This document shows, piece by piece, positions 23,700 through 34,776 of a DNA stretch of 64,000 bases (within the stretch, counting starts at the first letter, position 1; every line of letters starts with the position of its first letter). A program made the position numbers and the translations under genes. The notes beneath the pieces were generated by a model. The model saw only the letters and a list, made by a program, of their open reading frames with translations, was not told where the DNA came from and did no database searches. This stretch comes from Actinostola sp. cb2023 (taxonomy: Eukaryota; Cnidaria; Anthozoa; Actiniaria; Actinostolidae): NCBI GenBank assembly GCA_033675265.1, contig JAUJYZ010000929.1:682001-746000 (forward strand), read 5' to 3'.

Positions 23700-24476
23700 C
23701 CCTTAGATGACACCATTGACTACATCATCCACCAAATCTATAATCAAAACAAACTACCACAACTCAAATCTCATCTTCAGATGCCTCCTCAATAATGTCA
23801 CCAAGAACACAGTTTTCAGTTTCAACGATCGCCTCCACAAACATATTGATGGTTGTGGGATGGATAATTCATTATCACCAGTCCTCGCCAATATTTTCAT
23901 GATGAAATTGGAAACGGATGTAGTCAGCCCGCAAAATCCTGTCTTCTTCTATGACCTCTACGTCGATGATTGCTTCTCAAAAAAGGCAAACCAGACCAAC
24001 TCTTTGGTCATCTCAACAACTACCATCCTAACATCAAATTTACTGTAGGGGAAAACCCTGATCATTTTCTTGACACCGCTTTCAGTTGCAAAGGCAACAG
24101 CTTCGACTGCAAGGTCTACAAGAAACCAGGTAAATTACCAACACATTGGTCTTCGGCAACTCCAACTAAGTGGAAAAGGAACTGTATCACTGGAGCTCTA
24201 CATAGAGCTAAACGTATCTCAACAAATCTTGATCGTGATCTTCAAGAAATCAAGAACATGTTCCTGAATGCTGGATACGCCAAAAGGTTCATTTCCAGTA
24301 CCATTAACAACAGTTGAAGACGAGCCTTTGATTCCCGACTTCTTGTTCGAGGAGCGTAAAAAGATTTACATAACCCTCCCGTACTGCAAAAAGAACGAAG
24401 AAACGAGCAATCAATTCATCTCCAAGCTGAACGCCTTTACCAACTCCAAGTTCATCTTTGTCATCATTTGGAAAAC

Positions 24477-24508
<32 letters not shown>

Positions 24509-24790
24509 ATTGGCGAATGTACATGTGGTGAAAACTACATAGGGGAAACCATGCGATACTTCGAAGTATGAACATTGGAACATTCTAACATCCGACATAA
24601 TTTAGAGTCAGCATGACACCTTAGGGAGAGCCCCAACCATGTTTTCAATTGGTCCATTCTTTGCTCCATAAACAATACATTCAAGAGAAATATCACAGCT
24701 CATTATGCAAGCAAGAAATCCATTACTAAACAAACAAACACAATGCTTTATTTCCCAGTTATTCCCTCAGGGAAATACTTAGTTTATAAT
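23700..24790 (+). pseudogene. Penelope-like retroelement fragment (RT + GIY-YIG)
   Basis: Reverse transcriptase pieces in three frames: GCGMDNSLSPVLANIFMMKL (RT motif), FYDLYVDDCF (YxDD catalytic motif), then NIKFTVGENPDHFLDTAF, ALHRAKRIS and MFLNAGYAKRFI. Downstream, CGENYIGETMRYFEV (near 24527-24572) matches the GIY-YIG endonuclease typical of Penelope-like elements. A (TAA)10 microsatellite interrupts the linker at 24477-24507. The 3' flank, GATGACTCCTTAGTCGAAAA near 24822, also looks like a Penelope-like tail. The N-terminal RT is missing and frameshifts are present, so the copy is dead. Confidence 0.75.
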
Positions 24791-25008
24791 CACTGAACAT
24801 CACAGATCACAGCATTCCTGGTGATGACTCCTTAGTCGAAAACGTTTCAACAAAAAAAGAACTTCTAAAGCCTTGTAAAAATAGCGCGAAAGTTGAAAGT
24901 TTTGTTTAGATTCCTTAAAGTGCCTATCACCCCTGTGAGATTGTTTTAAAAATCTATTCAATATATACGGTGGCCCACAAGGGCAAAACACAAATCAATT
25001 TCCCTTCA

Positions 25009-26160
25009 GAAACACAACAATCATTCATGAAACACAACGATCATTCATGAAACACAACAGTCTTTCGTGAAACACAACAATCATTCATGAAACACAACAG
25101 TCTTTCGTGAAACACAACAATCATTCATGAAACACAACAATCATTCATGAAACACAACAATCATTCATGAAACAGAACAATCATTCATGAAACACAACAA
25201 TCATTCATGAAACACAACAGTCTTTCGTGAAACACAACAATCATTCATGAAACACAACAATCATTCATGAAACACAACAATCATTCGTGAAACACAACAA
25301 TCATTCATGAAACACAACAATCATTCATGAAACACAACAATCATTCATGAAACACAACAATCATTCGTGAAACACAACAATCATTCATGAAACACAACAA
25401 TCATTCATGAAACACAACAATCATTCATGAAACACAACAATCATTCATGAAACACAACAATCATTCATGAAACACAACAATCATTCATGAAACACAACAG
25501 TCTTTCGTGAAACACAACAATCATTCATGAAACACAACAATCATTCATGAAACACAACAATCATTCATGAAACACAACAGTCTTTCGTGAAACACAACAA
25601 TCATTCATGAAACACAACAATCATTCATGAAACACAACAATCATTCATGAAACACAACAGTCTTTCGTGAAACACAACAATCATTCATGAAACACAACAA
25701 TCATTCATGAAACACAACAATCATTCATGAAACACAACAATCATTCGTGAAACACAACAATCATTCATGAAACACAACAATCATTCATGAAACACAACAA
25801 TCATTCATGAAACACAACAGTCTTTCGTGAAACACAACAATCATTCATGAAACACAACAATCATTCATGAAACACAACAATCATTCATGAAACACAATAG
25901 TCTTTCGTGAAACACAACAATCATTCATGAAACACAACAATCATTCATGAAACACAACAGTCTTTCGTGAAACACAACAGTCTTTCGTGAAACACAACAA
26001 TCATTCATGAAACACAACAGTCTTTCGTGAAACACAACAATCATTCATGAAACACAACAATCATTCATGAAACACAACAATCATTCATGAAACACAACAG
26101 TCTTTCGTGAAACACAACAGTCGTTCATAAAGCACAACAATCATTCGTAAAACACAACCG
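25009..26160. repeat. Left subterminal array of a 20-bp unit
   Basis: Roughly 57 copies of a 20-bp unit CAATCATTCATGAAACACAA, with a recurrent variant CAGTCTTTCGTGAAACACAA scattered through it. Copies decay at the inner edge (26110-26195). The array begins just inside the terminal repeat and is mirrored at 30755-31840. Tandem transposase-binding sites are a plausible role, unproven. Confidence 0.97.
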
Positions 26161-26339
26161 AATTTAGTAAAACAACAAAGTTTTGTGAAACACAATTCAG
26201 GGGACTAGGTACCACTCGGTACCACTCGAAAAGCCAAAGCGAGAAGAGCTGGGATTGAGTAGAGACAGGGATCCCAAACCAGAAAAACCGAAGCGCGAAG
26301 AGCCTGGGTCCTTGTAGTTCCACGTGTTCGTTGTCCGCC

Positions 26340-27010
26340 ATGTTTTGTCAAGTGTGTGGTTCTTGGCTAAGACAGGACTACAAGTTCTGTCCCAAGTGTG
26401 GAAAGACATCTTCGACAGCAAATAACAAGGAAAATAACAACCTGAAAACGTTCAAGGCTTTTGTTGCCGAGAAGACTACTGAAAGACGACAGTTATTCAA
26501 ATCCAGTAAAAAAGGGAAAACAAATATGGCCGACGAATTGGTCTCAATTTCAATGGGAATTGGCACCATTACAAATGGTGTGGTGAAGCCTGCCCGTGGA
26601 AAATCGCTACCATTGAAAGTCAGTAAACATGCCTCCGGGGAGACAATTTTGTCATCAGCCCTTAAAAAAAGATCTGCCTATGACAGGTCGTTTCGAACAG
26701 ACCGTTCGTACAAGCTGTGTTATCCAGACGGCACAGAAGTTGATCACTTGCCAGGAACCAAAGAAAAGTTCAACCTGGAGAAATATAAGGAGGATTTGGG
26801 CAAAACGTTTGCTCGAATAACGTTGTTGCTTTGTCCAATACTGGAATCCTCGTCGGAGTCTGAGATGGACAACAATAATTGTGATAGTGCCAGTGTAACT
26901 GATGACGTTTTGAGCGAAATCGACGTGGATCATTACAATATAGACAGTGATTAGGGTTCAAGTGGCATTATTACTCATTCAAACACTGCTGGTACTGACA
27001 GTAAGTATTA

Positions 27011-27043
<33 letters not shown>

Positions 27044-28664
27044 GTAGCAGTATCAAGATAATCTTAAAAGTGACATTTTAATAATAATAATAATAATAAT
27101 ATGAATAAATAATGTTTCCTCTGCGTTTAGTTTTGGGATTTTATTCCGAGCTTTCGGCCATTGTTAACAAACACTTTTTACCCTGATGATGGCCACAATG
27201 GCCGAAAGCTCGGAATAAATTCCCAAAACTCAACGCCGAGGAAACATTATTTATTCATACACATGCCTGCGTACAAAGAAATGTTTTAAATAATAATAAT
27301 GTTTATATGTGCTAGGTTCTGCCCATGACGCAAATCAAACTTCTTTAGCAAGCACCTCACAAGAGTCTAGCTCTGGTGTACATGTAAGTCAAGGAGCTGT
27401 TCCCAACTATGTGTTTTGGAATTTAGATCAAGGTAAGGCCATTGTTGATTTACCAATAATTTCACACAAGTTATGCTAGAGTGCAATTTAGAAAAGCGTG
27501 AAATAGTACTGTACTAACTTTAAATAGTGCTATTTCTATTGTTTCATTAGTGCTATTTAGTACTATCATGCTTTTCTAAATTGCACTCAAAAATTACATA
27601 AGTTACATGTCATGTAAAAACAAACTATTATCATTTATATTATTTTAGGAACCCTGCCAGTCAAGCAAGTGGTTGTTCACAGATGTAATGTACTGAAGGA
27701 TCTCATTGAAGAATTCAAGAATACTGACATCTTGAATTACAACTTAGATGTAGTCATCATTAATGAACGTGGACAGGAAGAGAATGGTAGAGGTTCTGGG
27801 GTTCTACGTGAGGTCATAAGCCTATTTTGGAACCATTTTTTTACATCCTTATCAATAGGTGCATCAGAAAAAGTGCCGTCAGTTAGACATGACTTCCAGT
27901 GCCAAGAATGGGAAGCCATAGGCAGAATTCTAGTTTATGGGTATCATAGGGTAAAGTATTTCCCAGTCGAAATTTCTGGGGTATTTCTGGGGTGTTGTTT
28001 GTTTGATGAGAATTCTGTTAGTGAAGATTTCCTTCTTGAAGCTTTTGAATTATACGTAGCTAAAGATGAGGCAGAAGTTTTGAATAGGTGTAAACAGGGT
28101 GAGTTTGACCCATATGATGAAGACCTTCTTGACTTACTGAGTAGCTATAAGTGTTTTAGAAGTCCAACTAAAGAAAATATTTTACAAATCATAAGTCAAC
28201 TTGCTCATCAGGAGCTTATACAGAAGCCAAAGTACATATCTAATTGTTGGAAGCCAATTATTGCTTCATTGAAGAGTCAACCAGAGTTAGCCTCTCTAGA
28301 TGCCATGAAAGAGCTGTATGAAACTAAAAAACCAACCACAAAGAAGGTTGTGAAGTTGTTAAATGCCTCTCCATCCAATGATTCAGAACGTAACTGTTTA
28401 GATAATCTTAAACGTTATATCAAGTCTCTCAGTGATAATTCTCTTAGTACGTTTCTACAGTTTATCACAGGAAGTAATTTAGTGACTGTTAAGTCCATAC
28501 TAATTACCTTCAACACCCTAGATGGTGTTATGCGCAGGCCTGTTGCACACACTTGTGGGCCAACTCTCGAAATGCCCACAACGTACCAGTCTTATAATGA
28601 GCTTGCCGAAGAGTTTACTAGTGTTATTACCAATAAGGAAGCATGGTCATTTACAATAGTTTAA
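26340..28664 (+). CDS. Zinc-ribbon/HECT-like ubiquitin ligase cargo gene, one stop
   Basis: Three exons. Exon 1, 26340-27000: MFCQVCG...FCPKCGK is a zinc ribbon (two CxxC pairs), then VVKPARGKSLPLKV and YKEDLGKTFARITLLL; donor GTAAGT at 27001. Exon 2, 27316-27432, follows TGTGCTAG and ends at GTAAGG. Exon 3, 27649-28664, follows ATTATTTTAG. Splicing keeps one frame (A|GT, then G|GA). The C-terminal ~330 residues resemble a HECT E3 ligase fold: GRGSGVLREVISLFW near the start and the catalytic-type AHTCGPTLEMPTTYQSY (Cys codon 28554-28556) at the end. One in-frame TAG (26952-26954) interrupts exon 1 in an acidic linker. Similar zinc-ribbon/HECT proteins are common in cnidarians and fish. Residence inside a transposon suggests it serves or protects the element. 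It is convergent with the transposase. Confidence 0.78.
27103..27258. repeat. Hairpin insert in intron 1 of the HECT-like gene
   Basis: GAATAAATAATGTTTCCTCT through TTCCGAGCTTTCGGCCATTG pairs with CAATGGCCGAAAGCTCGGAA through GAGGAAACATTATTTATTC. (ATT)n and (TAA)n microsatellites flank it at 27007-27042 and 27080-27102. It is probably a MITE or foldback fragment. Confidence 0.75.
27479..27588. mobile_element. GAGTGCA MITE in intron 2 of the HECT-like gene
   Basis: 110-bp hairpin with ends GAGTGCAATTTAGAAAAGC and GCTTTTCTAAATTGCACTC. It is of the same family as 60487-60627 and more distantly 16610-16742. It lies wholly within the intron, so the coding frame is spared. Confidence 0.85.
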
Positions 28665-28694
28665 TCAATATTGTGATATCAAACATACTTTAGT

Positions 28695-29050
28695 GGTAAT
28701 GTTCCTGTTCTTATTATGATGTTATCTATAGTTTTCATGTTATGTATACATCATGTTGCTTATGTACATGTAGTACCCTGTGTTGTGGTGCAATATGAAA
28801 GACAACAACCATTTTTTAATGTTCCTGTTCTTATTATGATGTTATCTATAGTTTTCATGTTATGTATACATCATGTTGCTTATGTACATGTAGTACCCTG
28901 TGTTGTGGTGCAATATGAAAGACAACAACCATTTTTTAATGTTCCTGTTCTTATTATGATGTTATCTATAGTTTTCATGTTATGTATACATCATGTTGCT
29001 TATGTACATGTAGTACCCTGTGTTGTGGTGCAATATGAAAGACAACAACC
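28695..29050. repeat. 120-bp tandem triplication after the HECT-like gene
   Basis: Three near-identical 120-bp copies beginning AATGTTCCTGTTCTTATTAT at about 28699, 28819 and 28939. They lie in the 3' region between the convergent genes. The open frame through them encodes a hydrophobic repeated peptide only because 120 is a multiple of three. Confidence 0.95.
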
Positions 29051-29347
29051 ATATTTTTCTCAGATAATTTGTTGATTCAATTACAGCTTTGAATGCTTGC
29101 TTTCAACCAATACAGGACTGAGTACTACAAATCACTTTTCTTAAAAAAGTTATTGCAACAGCTTTGCAATATATGTTCAGATTTGTTCAAGTTTTGTTAG
29201 TTCAGTTGTAACTTGTAAGCCATACTGTATGCTTATGATATGCATGGTCATTAACCTATTTTGATTTGCACATACACTGTAAAGGTCTTCAAGCTTTTAA
29301 CAATTAAATATATTTTAACTAAAGAAGAAGCATACTAGTGATTGTTT

Positions 29348-30493
29348 TCATGCAATTTCAAGAAGCCTTTCATAAAGTGCTAGCCCCTCTTCAACATTAC
29401 TAGGCTGTTGCAATTGAGTGTTGTCTATTACATATTCAAAGTACTCTTGGTAACAGCTTTTCTCATCCTCATATGCTAAGTTGTCCCTCATAGATGTTAT
29501 TTCATTATCTGAGACTGCAAGAAGTAAATCATCCTCTCCACCGTGAAGCTCTGGAAGAAAAAAAAGCTCATCTGGTCTCCCACTGATAGTACCATGCTTA
29601 GAACCCCTTATTAAGTGAGTGTTCCAGTGTTCTTGAACCGTTTTCAGGTCATCTTGAAGGAGTTGAGAAAAACAGAACCAAAGACATTCCATTTGAAGCT
29701 CATTTCCAGGGTTAAATATCTCCTGCTCCACAAGATTCTTAAGAAAGTCAATCCACCAGCTGGATCTGTTTCTCCTATAAAATGCCCACCAGCCCTCAAT
29801 TCTTTGATTGGCTGGAGATGATCCATACTTATGAGCATTAACATCTTTTCGAAAAGTGCACTGCATAGCTGCCATCACTCCATTCTCTGTCCCACAGTCG
29901 GTTCTAACTTTCGTAGGGCAGCCTCCTACTTCAGAAACACACTCCAAATAGAAATTGGCTATAATGTCTGGATGATTGTTTGATTTTGTAACATTGAGCC
30001 ACATGATCTTTCGGCTCCATCCATCTATACACCCATGGATGGGGAACCCATAGGGTTTCAATTTATCGTACCCATCGACATGCCACGTGAAATTTGGTCC
30101 TGGCGAGAGGTATCTTCTTCTTGTAAGACATCGTGACTTTCTTTGCTGACAGCCTTCTGGATCGAGTTCCCTCATTAGATCGGCTACAACATGTCTAGGA
30201 ACTTGAATATTTTGCAAGTTTAGTGTATGCCACATACTCCGATATCCTCCCTGGCAGCCTGGACCACTTAGCTCATGCCTAATTCGTTCCCGTATGATAT
30301 CTAAGTCATAAGATGGCTGTTTCCTCCTTAATTTGTATTGCTGCAACCTATTTTTCAGAGTCCTAACAGACATCTTGATACCATGAAACTTTTCTAAAAA
30401 TTTCACGATAGCATCATACTTGTACCCTCTGGAAAAGTAATAAGAGATGATGCTTTCTTCGTCGTGATCATCAGATGAACTAGTTGACGCCAT
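29348..30493 (-). CDS. Integrase-core DDE transposase, intact, 381 aa
   Basis: Single-exon frame starting MASTSSSDDHDEES at 30493. Residues 10-110 are helical (a helix-turn-helix-like SRGYKYDAIVKFLEKFHGIK and GYRSMWHTLNLQNI), like the N-terminal part of IS3-type integrases. The catalytic core shows WHVDGYDKLKPYGF (Asp140), CIDGWSRKIMWLNV, VRTDCGTENG (Asp199) and NQRIEGWWAFYRR (Glu233), giving D-x58-D-x33-E, the retroviral-integrase/IS3 pattern. The C-terminal ~100 residues are acidic. No stops or frameshifts, so it may be functional. It would cut and join the TACGGTGG termini of the enclosing 24966-31877 element. It is transcribed toward the HECT-like gene, and its own promoter must lie in or next to the right 20-bp array. 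Confidence 0.93.
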   Translation of the reverse strand: MASTSSSDDHDEESIISYYFSRGYKYDAIVKFLEKFHGIKMSVRTLKNRLQQYKLRRKQPSYDLDIIRERIRHELSGPGCQGGYRSMWHTLNLQNIQVPRHVVADLMRELDPEGCQQRKSRCLTRRRYLSPGPNFTWHVDGYDKLKPYGFPIHGCIDGWSRKIMWLNVTKSNNHPDIIANFYLECVSEVGGCPTKVRTDCGTENGVMAAMQCTFRKDVNAHKYGSSPANQRIEGWWAFYRRNRSSWWIDFLKNLVEQEIFNPGNELQMECLWFCFSQLLQDDLKTVQEHWNTHLIRGSKHGTISGRPDELFFLPELHGGEDDLLLAVSDNEITSMRDNLAYEDEKSCYQEYFEYVIDNTQLQQPSNVEEGLALYERLLEIA

Positions 30494-30754
30494 GTATGTT
30501 ATTCTTTGAGAAGGCAGATTCAGTGCATTCCAATATCTCGGTTCGTCTTACTCAAACAAAATGGTGGAAAGACAAGCTATGGCCCATTCTCCTACCGTGC
30601 TGGATTATCCGAGCTGGTACCAGTCCACCGAAATTTTGTTGTGTTTGTGTTTTGGAATCAATCGTTTTGTTTCAAAATTGATGATTGTGTTTCAGAATCG
30701 ATAATTGTGCTATTGTGTATGATAATTGCTTTTGTGTATCACAATTTAATGTTG

Positions 30755-31840
30755 TGTTTTGTGAAAGACTGTTGTGTTTTACGAATGATTGTTGTGTTTC
30801 ACGAAAGACTTGTGTTTCATGAATGATTGTTGTGTTTCATGAATGATTGTTGTGTTTCATGAATGATTGTTGTGTTTCATGAATGATTGTTGTGTTTCAC
30901 GAATGATTGTTGTGTTTCATGAATGATTGTTGTGTTTCACGAAAGACTTGTGTTTCATGAATGATTGTTGTGTTTCATGAATGATTGTTGTGTTTCATGA
31001 ATGATTGTTGTGTTTCATGAATGATTGTTGTGTTTCACGAATGATTGTTGTGTTTCATGAATGATTGTTGTGTTTCACGAATGATTGTTGTGTTTCATGA
31101 ATGATTGTTGTGTTTCATGAATGATTGTTGTGTTTCACGAATGATTGTTGTGTTTCATGAATGATTGTTGTGTTTCACGAATGATTGTTGTGTTTCATGA
31201 ATGATTGTTGTGTTTCACGAATGATTGTTGTGTTTCATGAATGATTGTTGTGTTTCACGAAAGACTGTTGTGTTTCATGAATGATTGTTGTGTGTTTCAT
31301 GAATGATTGTTGTGTTTCATGAATGATTGTTGTGTTTCACGAAAGACTTGTGTTGTACGAATGATTGTTGTGTTGTACGAATGATTGTTGTGTTTCATGA
31401 ATGATTGTTGTGTTTCACGAATGATTGTTGTGTTTCATGAATGATTGTTGTGTTTCATGAATGATTGTTGTGTTTCACGAATGATTGTTGTGTTTCATGA
31501 ATGATTGTTGTGTTTCATGAATGATTGTTGTGTTTCACGAATGATTGTTGTGTTTCATGAATGATTGTTGTGTTTCACGAATGATTGTTGTGTTTCATGA
31601 ATGATTGTTGTGTTTCACGAAAGACTGTTGTGTTGTACGAATGATTGTTGTGTTGTACGAATGATTGTTGTGTTTCATGAATGATTGTTGTGTTTCACGA
31701 AAGACTTGTGTTTCATGAATGATTGTTGTGTTTCACGAATGATTGTTGTGTTTCATGAATGATTGTTGTGTTTCACGAAAGACTGTTGTGTTGTACGAAT
31801 GATTGTTGTGTTGTACGAATGATTGTTGTGTTTCTGAAGG
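30755..31840. repeat. Right subterminal array of the 20-bp unit, inverted
   Basis: About 54 copies of the complement of the left-array unit (GAATGATTGTTGTGTTTCAT, variants TTTCACGAAAGACTG and TTGTACGAATGATTG). A few units are shortened by 2-5 bp, such as CGAAAGACTTGTG. The variant order does not simply mirror the left array. Confidence 0.97.
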
Positions 31841-32279
31841 GAAATTGATTTGTGTTTTGCCCTTGTGGGCCACCGTAAATATAAGCTGAATAGTTGGTGG
31901 GTTCAGTATTTTTTGAATTGAACCTTGCGTTTATGAGTTATAGAGGTTTGAAATCTCAATATGCAAATTTGATGACGTCAACCCAGGAATTTGCCATAAC
32001 TTATTTAGACTTTTTCAAGAAGAGCTTATTTTTTGAAATGGGGAAAAAGTTATAACATCATTTATAAAGACTGTGAAAATATTATGTAAGTTTTCAAATG
32101 TCAATAATCAGCACAAGGGCGTTTTTGTATAATAAATGAAGTCTTAGTAGACGTCATCAAATTTGCATATTGAGAATTCAAACCTCTATAACTCATAAAC
32201 GCAAGTTTCAAATCACAAAATACTCAACCCACCAACTATTCAGCTTATATTGAATCGATTTTTAAAACAATCTCACAGG

Positions 32280-32961
32280 CTCAAGGTAGTTAAGGCCTGT
32301 GTCAGGAGCAAAAATCGAAAAATTATTGTTTTTGATGTTTAAACATGGTGACTAGAGGTAACTAGACGAAACTTGGCACAATTATAGAAAACGTTAGGAC
32401 AATTATACTTAACTTCATTTTAAGGGTTAGAGTGATCACGTGACCACGTGATGTCATTAGTTATTGATACAAAATTCGTTTTATTCTCCGCTCACGAGTT
32501 TTATTTAGAAATACAAGCTGATGTATCTATCTTACTTCAATTACCGAGTTGTATGAATCTCTGCATAGAGATTGGGATTTTCTTTAACACTTAAGGATAT
32601 ATTAGCTAAAACAGGTCACGTGACCTGAACTTTTAAACAATTTTCCTTAATATTTCTTTTACCAACATAACAGTACAAGATCTCTATGCAGCATGTTATT
32701 CAGCTCTATTAGAAGCATTGATTTTGATATTAAATTTTTTGCCACTTACAAAACTCGAAAGCGGATCCACGAATTAGTGTTTTTCTGGATTATGACGTCA
32801 TAGATCACGTGACCACCACAAAAAGCAAACCAACATTTTAAGGATGTCAAAACTAACAAAATTTATAAATATGACTTGAAAATGTATTTCCATAGTCAAG
32901 CAATTCTTCATTCTGTCCTCAAGATCAAACAAGGTCAAACCCAGGCCTTAACTACCTTGAG
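32280..32961. mobile_element. Palindromic MITE with CTCAAGGTAGTTAAGGCCTG ends
   Basis: 682 bp, ends CTCAAGGTAGTTAAGGCCTG and complement. The interior has CACGTGAC/GTCACGTGACC motifs, as in the relative at 3485-4196. It interrupts the CACAGGGGTGATAGG sequence of the TTAA-flanked host element. No coding content. Confidence 0.8.
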
Positions 32962-33387
32962 GGGGTGATAGGCACTTTAATAATTAAGCAACTAACATTT
33001 CAAATTTCACGCTAAATTTGTAGTTTTGAACTTTTAGTTAATGTTCTTGATTTCGGAAAATTCTGTATTGGGAATATAGAGAACATGAGCTATTGACCCA
33101 ACTTTGATACAATTTTAATATAACTCTCTGTGAACTATGGCACCTGACTCTGATTAGTTTCCCAACTATTTCAGGCACTCTAGCAGCAATTATTTTTTAA
33201 GTATCAAACCTGTAGATATATTGTTTGTACAAATTATGGTGTAAATAAATTGATTGATTGATTGATTGATTGCATATTCCTTTGAACAAATTGTAAATAC
33301 ATATATCTGAGCAATACCGCTGAAACAAAATAAGAACCTGGACAACTTTACGAAATAGCTAAGGTCTATCTAAAATATCGAAAAAGT

Positions 33388-34206
33388 CTACAACTCATCG
33401 TGATCCTGGATAAGACAGGCAAGTGCAAAACGAATTTGGTTGTAGTTGAATTCTTCTAATTCCTCTCTGGTGGTTCGAAGTTTCTTGCCTGTTTTATCTT
33501 TGATGGATGTGACGATTTTGTTGAAGGCTTTCTGATCAATATTCAAGAATATCACCAATTGTCCATGACTAAGAAGTGCTCCCGCGGCAAAACAATCAAT
33601 TGCATCTGCAAGGTCGTCGAATGTCCTCCTACCCAACAATACTTGCTCGATCACGTGTATACCCAACAATACTTGCTCGACCACGTGTAGCTTTCGTTCA
33701 GAGCTTTGATTTTTACCGTACATCTGGAGTAGTTTTCTTTTCTGTTAAGGAGGGACAATAAATTTGTAAGTCGATCTCGTCCCTGCCAACGTATGTATGA
33801 ATTGAAATGTTGTTTCGATTATCGTTGATCAAAGTATTACGTACCTCAGGAGTTAGTTTTTGTCATTTAGCGGCGATTTCTTCTGGTGATGCCTCAACAT
33901 TTTTAAGATGAGCACACGCTTTCTGTGAAAATTACAAGGTTGAATGTTTGCAGCTACAATCCTACAACTAGTTTCATCAGATATTGCATCTTGATCTTGA
34001 CTAGTGGAAATAAAGCTATTGTGACAACCCAACAGTGTGAATCTTACAAAATGAGCATTCATTCCATAAACTACGGCAAATGAGCTATCATACAGTTCTT
34101 CGCATTTTGTCTGGAATCTTGTTTTCGAATTTCTCTCACCAAAAGATTTGGTGATCATAGAATTGGTGGAAAATAGTATTTCAAACTCGACGATTCCACA
34201 GTAGGG
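33388..34206 (-). CDS. Hypothetical gene fragment next to the RING-bearing transposon
   Basis: Minus strand. An exon-like frame from about 33743 (after TTAACAG) to the stop at 33388 reads MYGKNQSSERKLHVVEQVLL and continues TFDDLADAIDCFAAGALL, TSIKDKTGKKLRTTREELEE. It contains a 30-bp direct duplication (33632-33691) that doubles HVVEQVLLG. A second frame, 34224-33853 (FEILFSTNSMITKSFGERNS), lies upstream and is cut at its start by the transposon beginning at 34213. I recognise no family and the link between the two frames is unproven. Confidence 0.3.
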
Positions 34207-34776
34207 TTTCTGAATCCGTGGCACTTTCCGATATTTCGATTTTCTATATTTCTCTCAAATTCGAAATTCATTTGCTATCCAAGTGAATGTCTAATCAATC
34301 GTACAATAAAGTAAAACATCAGAACAGATTCTTATTTTTCATGTTAAAACACAGTCTTTGTATTGTCTTATTGTCTATTTGGTATTATCATTTTTTCTAT
34401 TTTCTATTTTACAATTTCTATTTTTCGTTTTCTATGTTGTCATGTTTTTGCTGCTAGGTCCCAGGAACCTTCTCTATACTGTGGAATCATGTGAATACGC
34501 CCAGCTTTGCGACTATATGACTCGTTCTTATTTCGGAATAAGAATATACTCTGGAATATTCCTGAATAGCCAGATTACGAATTTCCCAAATAGGAATAGC
34601 TCTCAAACGTGACGCTCACTCGTGATATTCCGGGTATTGTTAATCCGTATTAGTCCAAAACGATCGCACGCACCCTAAATGCCCGTAATATCGAGTTGGC
34701 CATATTAACGGGGTGGCCACAAGGGTGCCATTGTAATGTAAAGTTCGCGCCAGTTGCATTGTACTCCTTCTGCAAG

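Larger units (their letters stand above)
24966..31877. mobile_element. 6.9-kb integrase-type DNA transposon (IS3EU-like)
   Basis: Terminal inverted repeats start TACGGTGGCCCACAAGGGC and continue identically for about 50 bp into the arrays. AATATA flanks both sides (24960-24965, 31878-31883) as a 6-bp target duplication. Each end carries over 1 kb of a 20-bp tandem repeat in opposite orientation (25009-26160 and 30755-31840). Two convergent genes lie between: a zinc-ribbon/HECT-like gene (26340-28664, plus) and a DDE transposase (29348-30493, minus). From memory, TA-starting termini with 6-bp duplications and an IS3-integrase-type enzyme fit the IS3EU superfamily; the exact label needs a database search. 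The copy looks recent: arrays and transposase are undamaged, and only the cargo gene has a stop. Confidence 0.85.
24919..32976. mobile_element. TTAA-flanked host element enclosing later insertions
   Basis: The ends AGTGCCTATCACCCC and GGGGTGATAGGCACT are flanked by TTAA (24915-24918 and 32977-32980), as for piggyBac/Kolobok MITEs. Inside, GATTGTTTTAAAAATCTATT near the left end recurs inverted at 32249-32268, and AGCTGAATAGTTGGTGGGTT (31884) recurs inverted at 32229-32248, so the original element was itself a foldback. It was later interrupted by the 6.9-kb integrase-type transposon (24966-31877) and by a palindromic MITE (32280-32961). This gives a clear relative age order. Confidence 0.8.

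Noticed and set aside
25009..26160. CRISPR-like regular array
   Set aside because: The units are contiguous 20-bp tandem copies with no unique spacers, in a eukaryotic transposon, mirrored at the other end.
28716..29075. 119-codon hydrophobic repeated protein
   Set aside because: Product of a 120-bp triplication between convergent genes; no conserved family seen.
33240..33275. (ATTG)n as a regulatory element
   Set aside because: A plain tetranucleotide microsatellite with nothing around it to suggest function.
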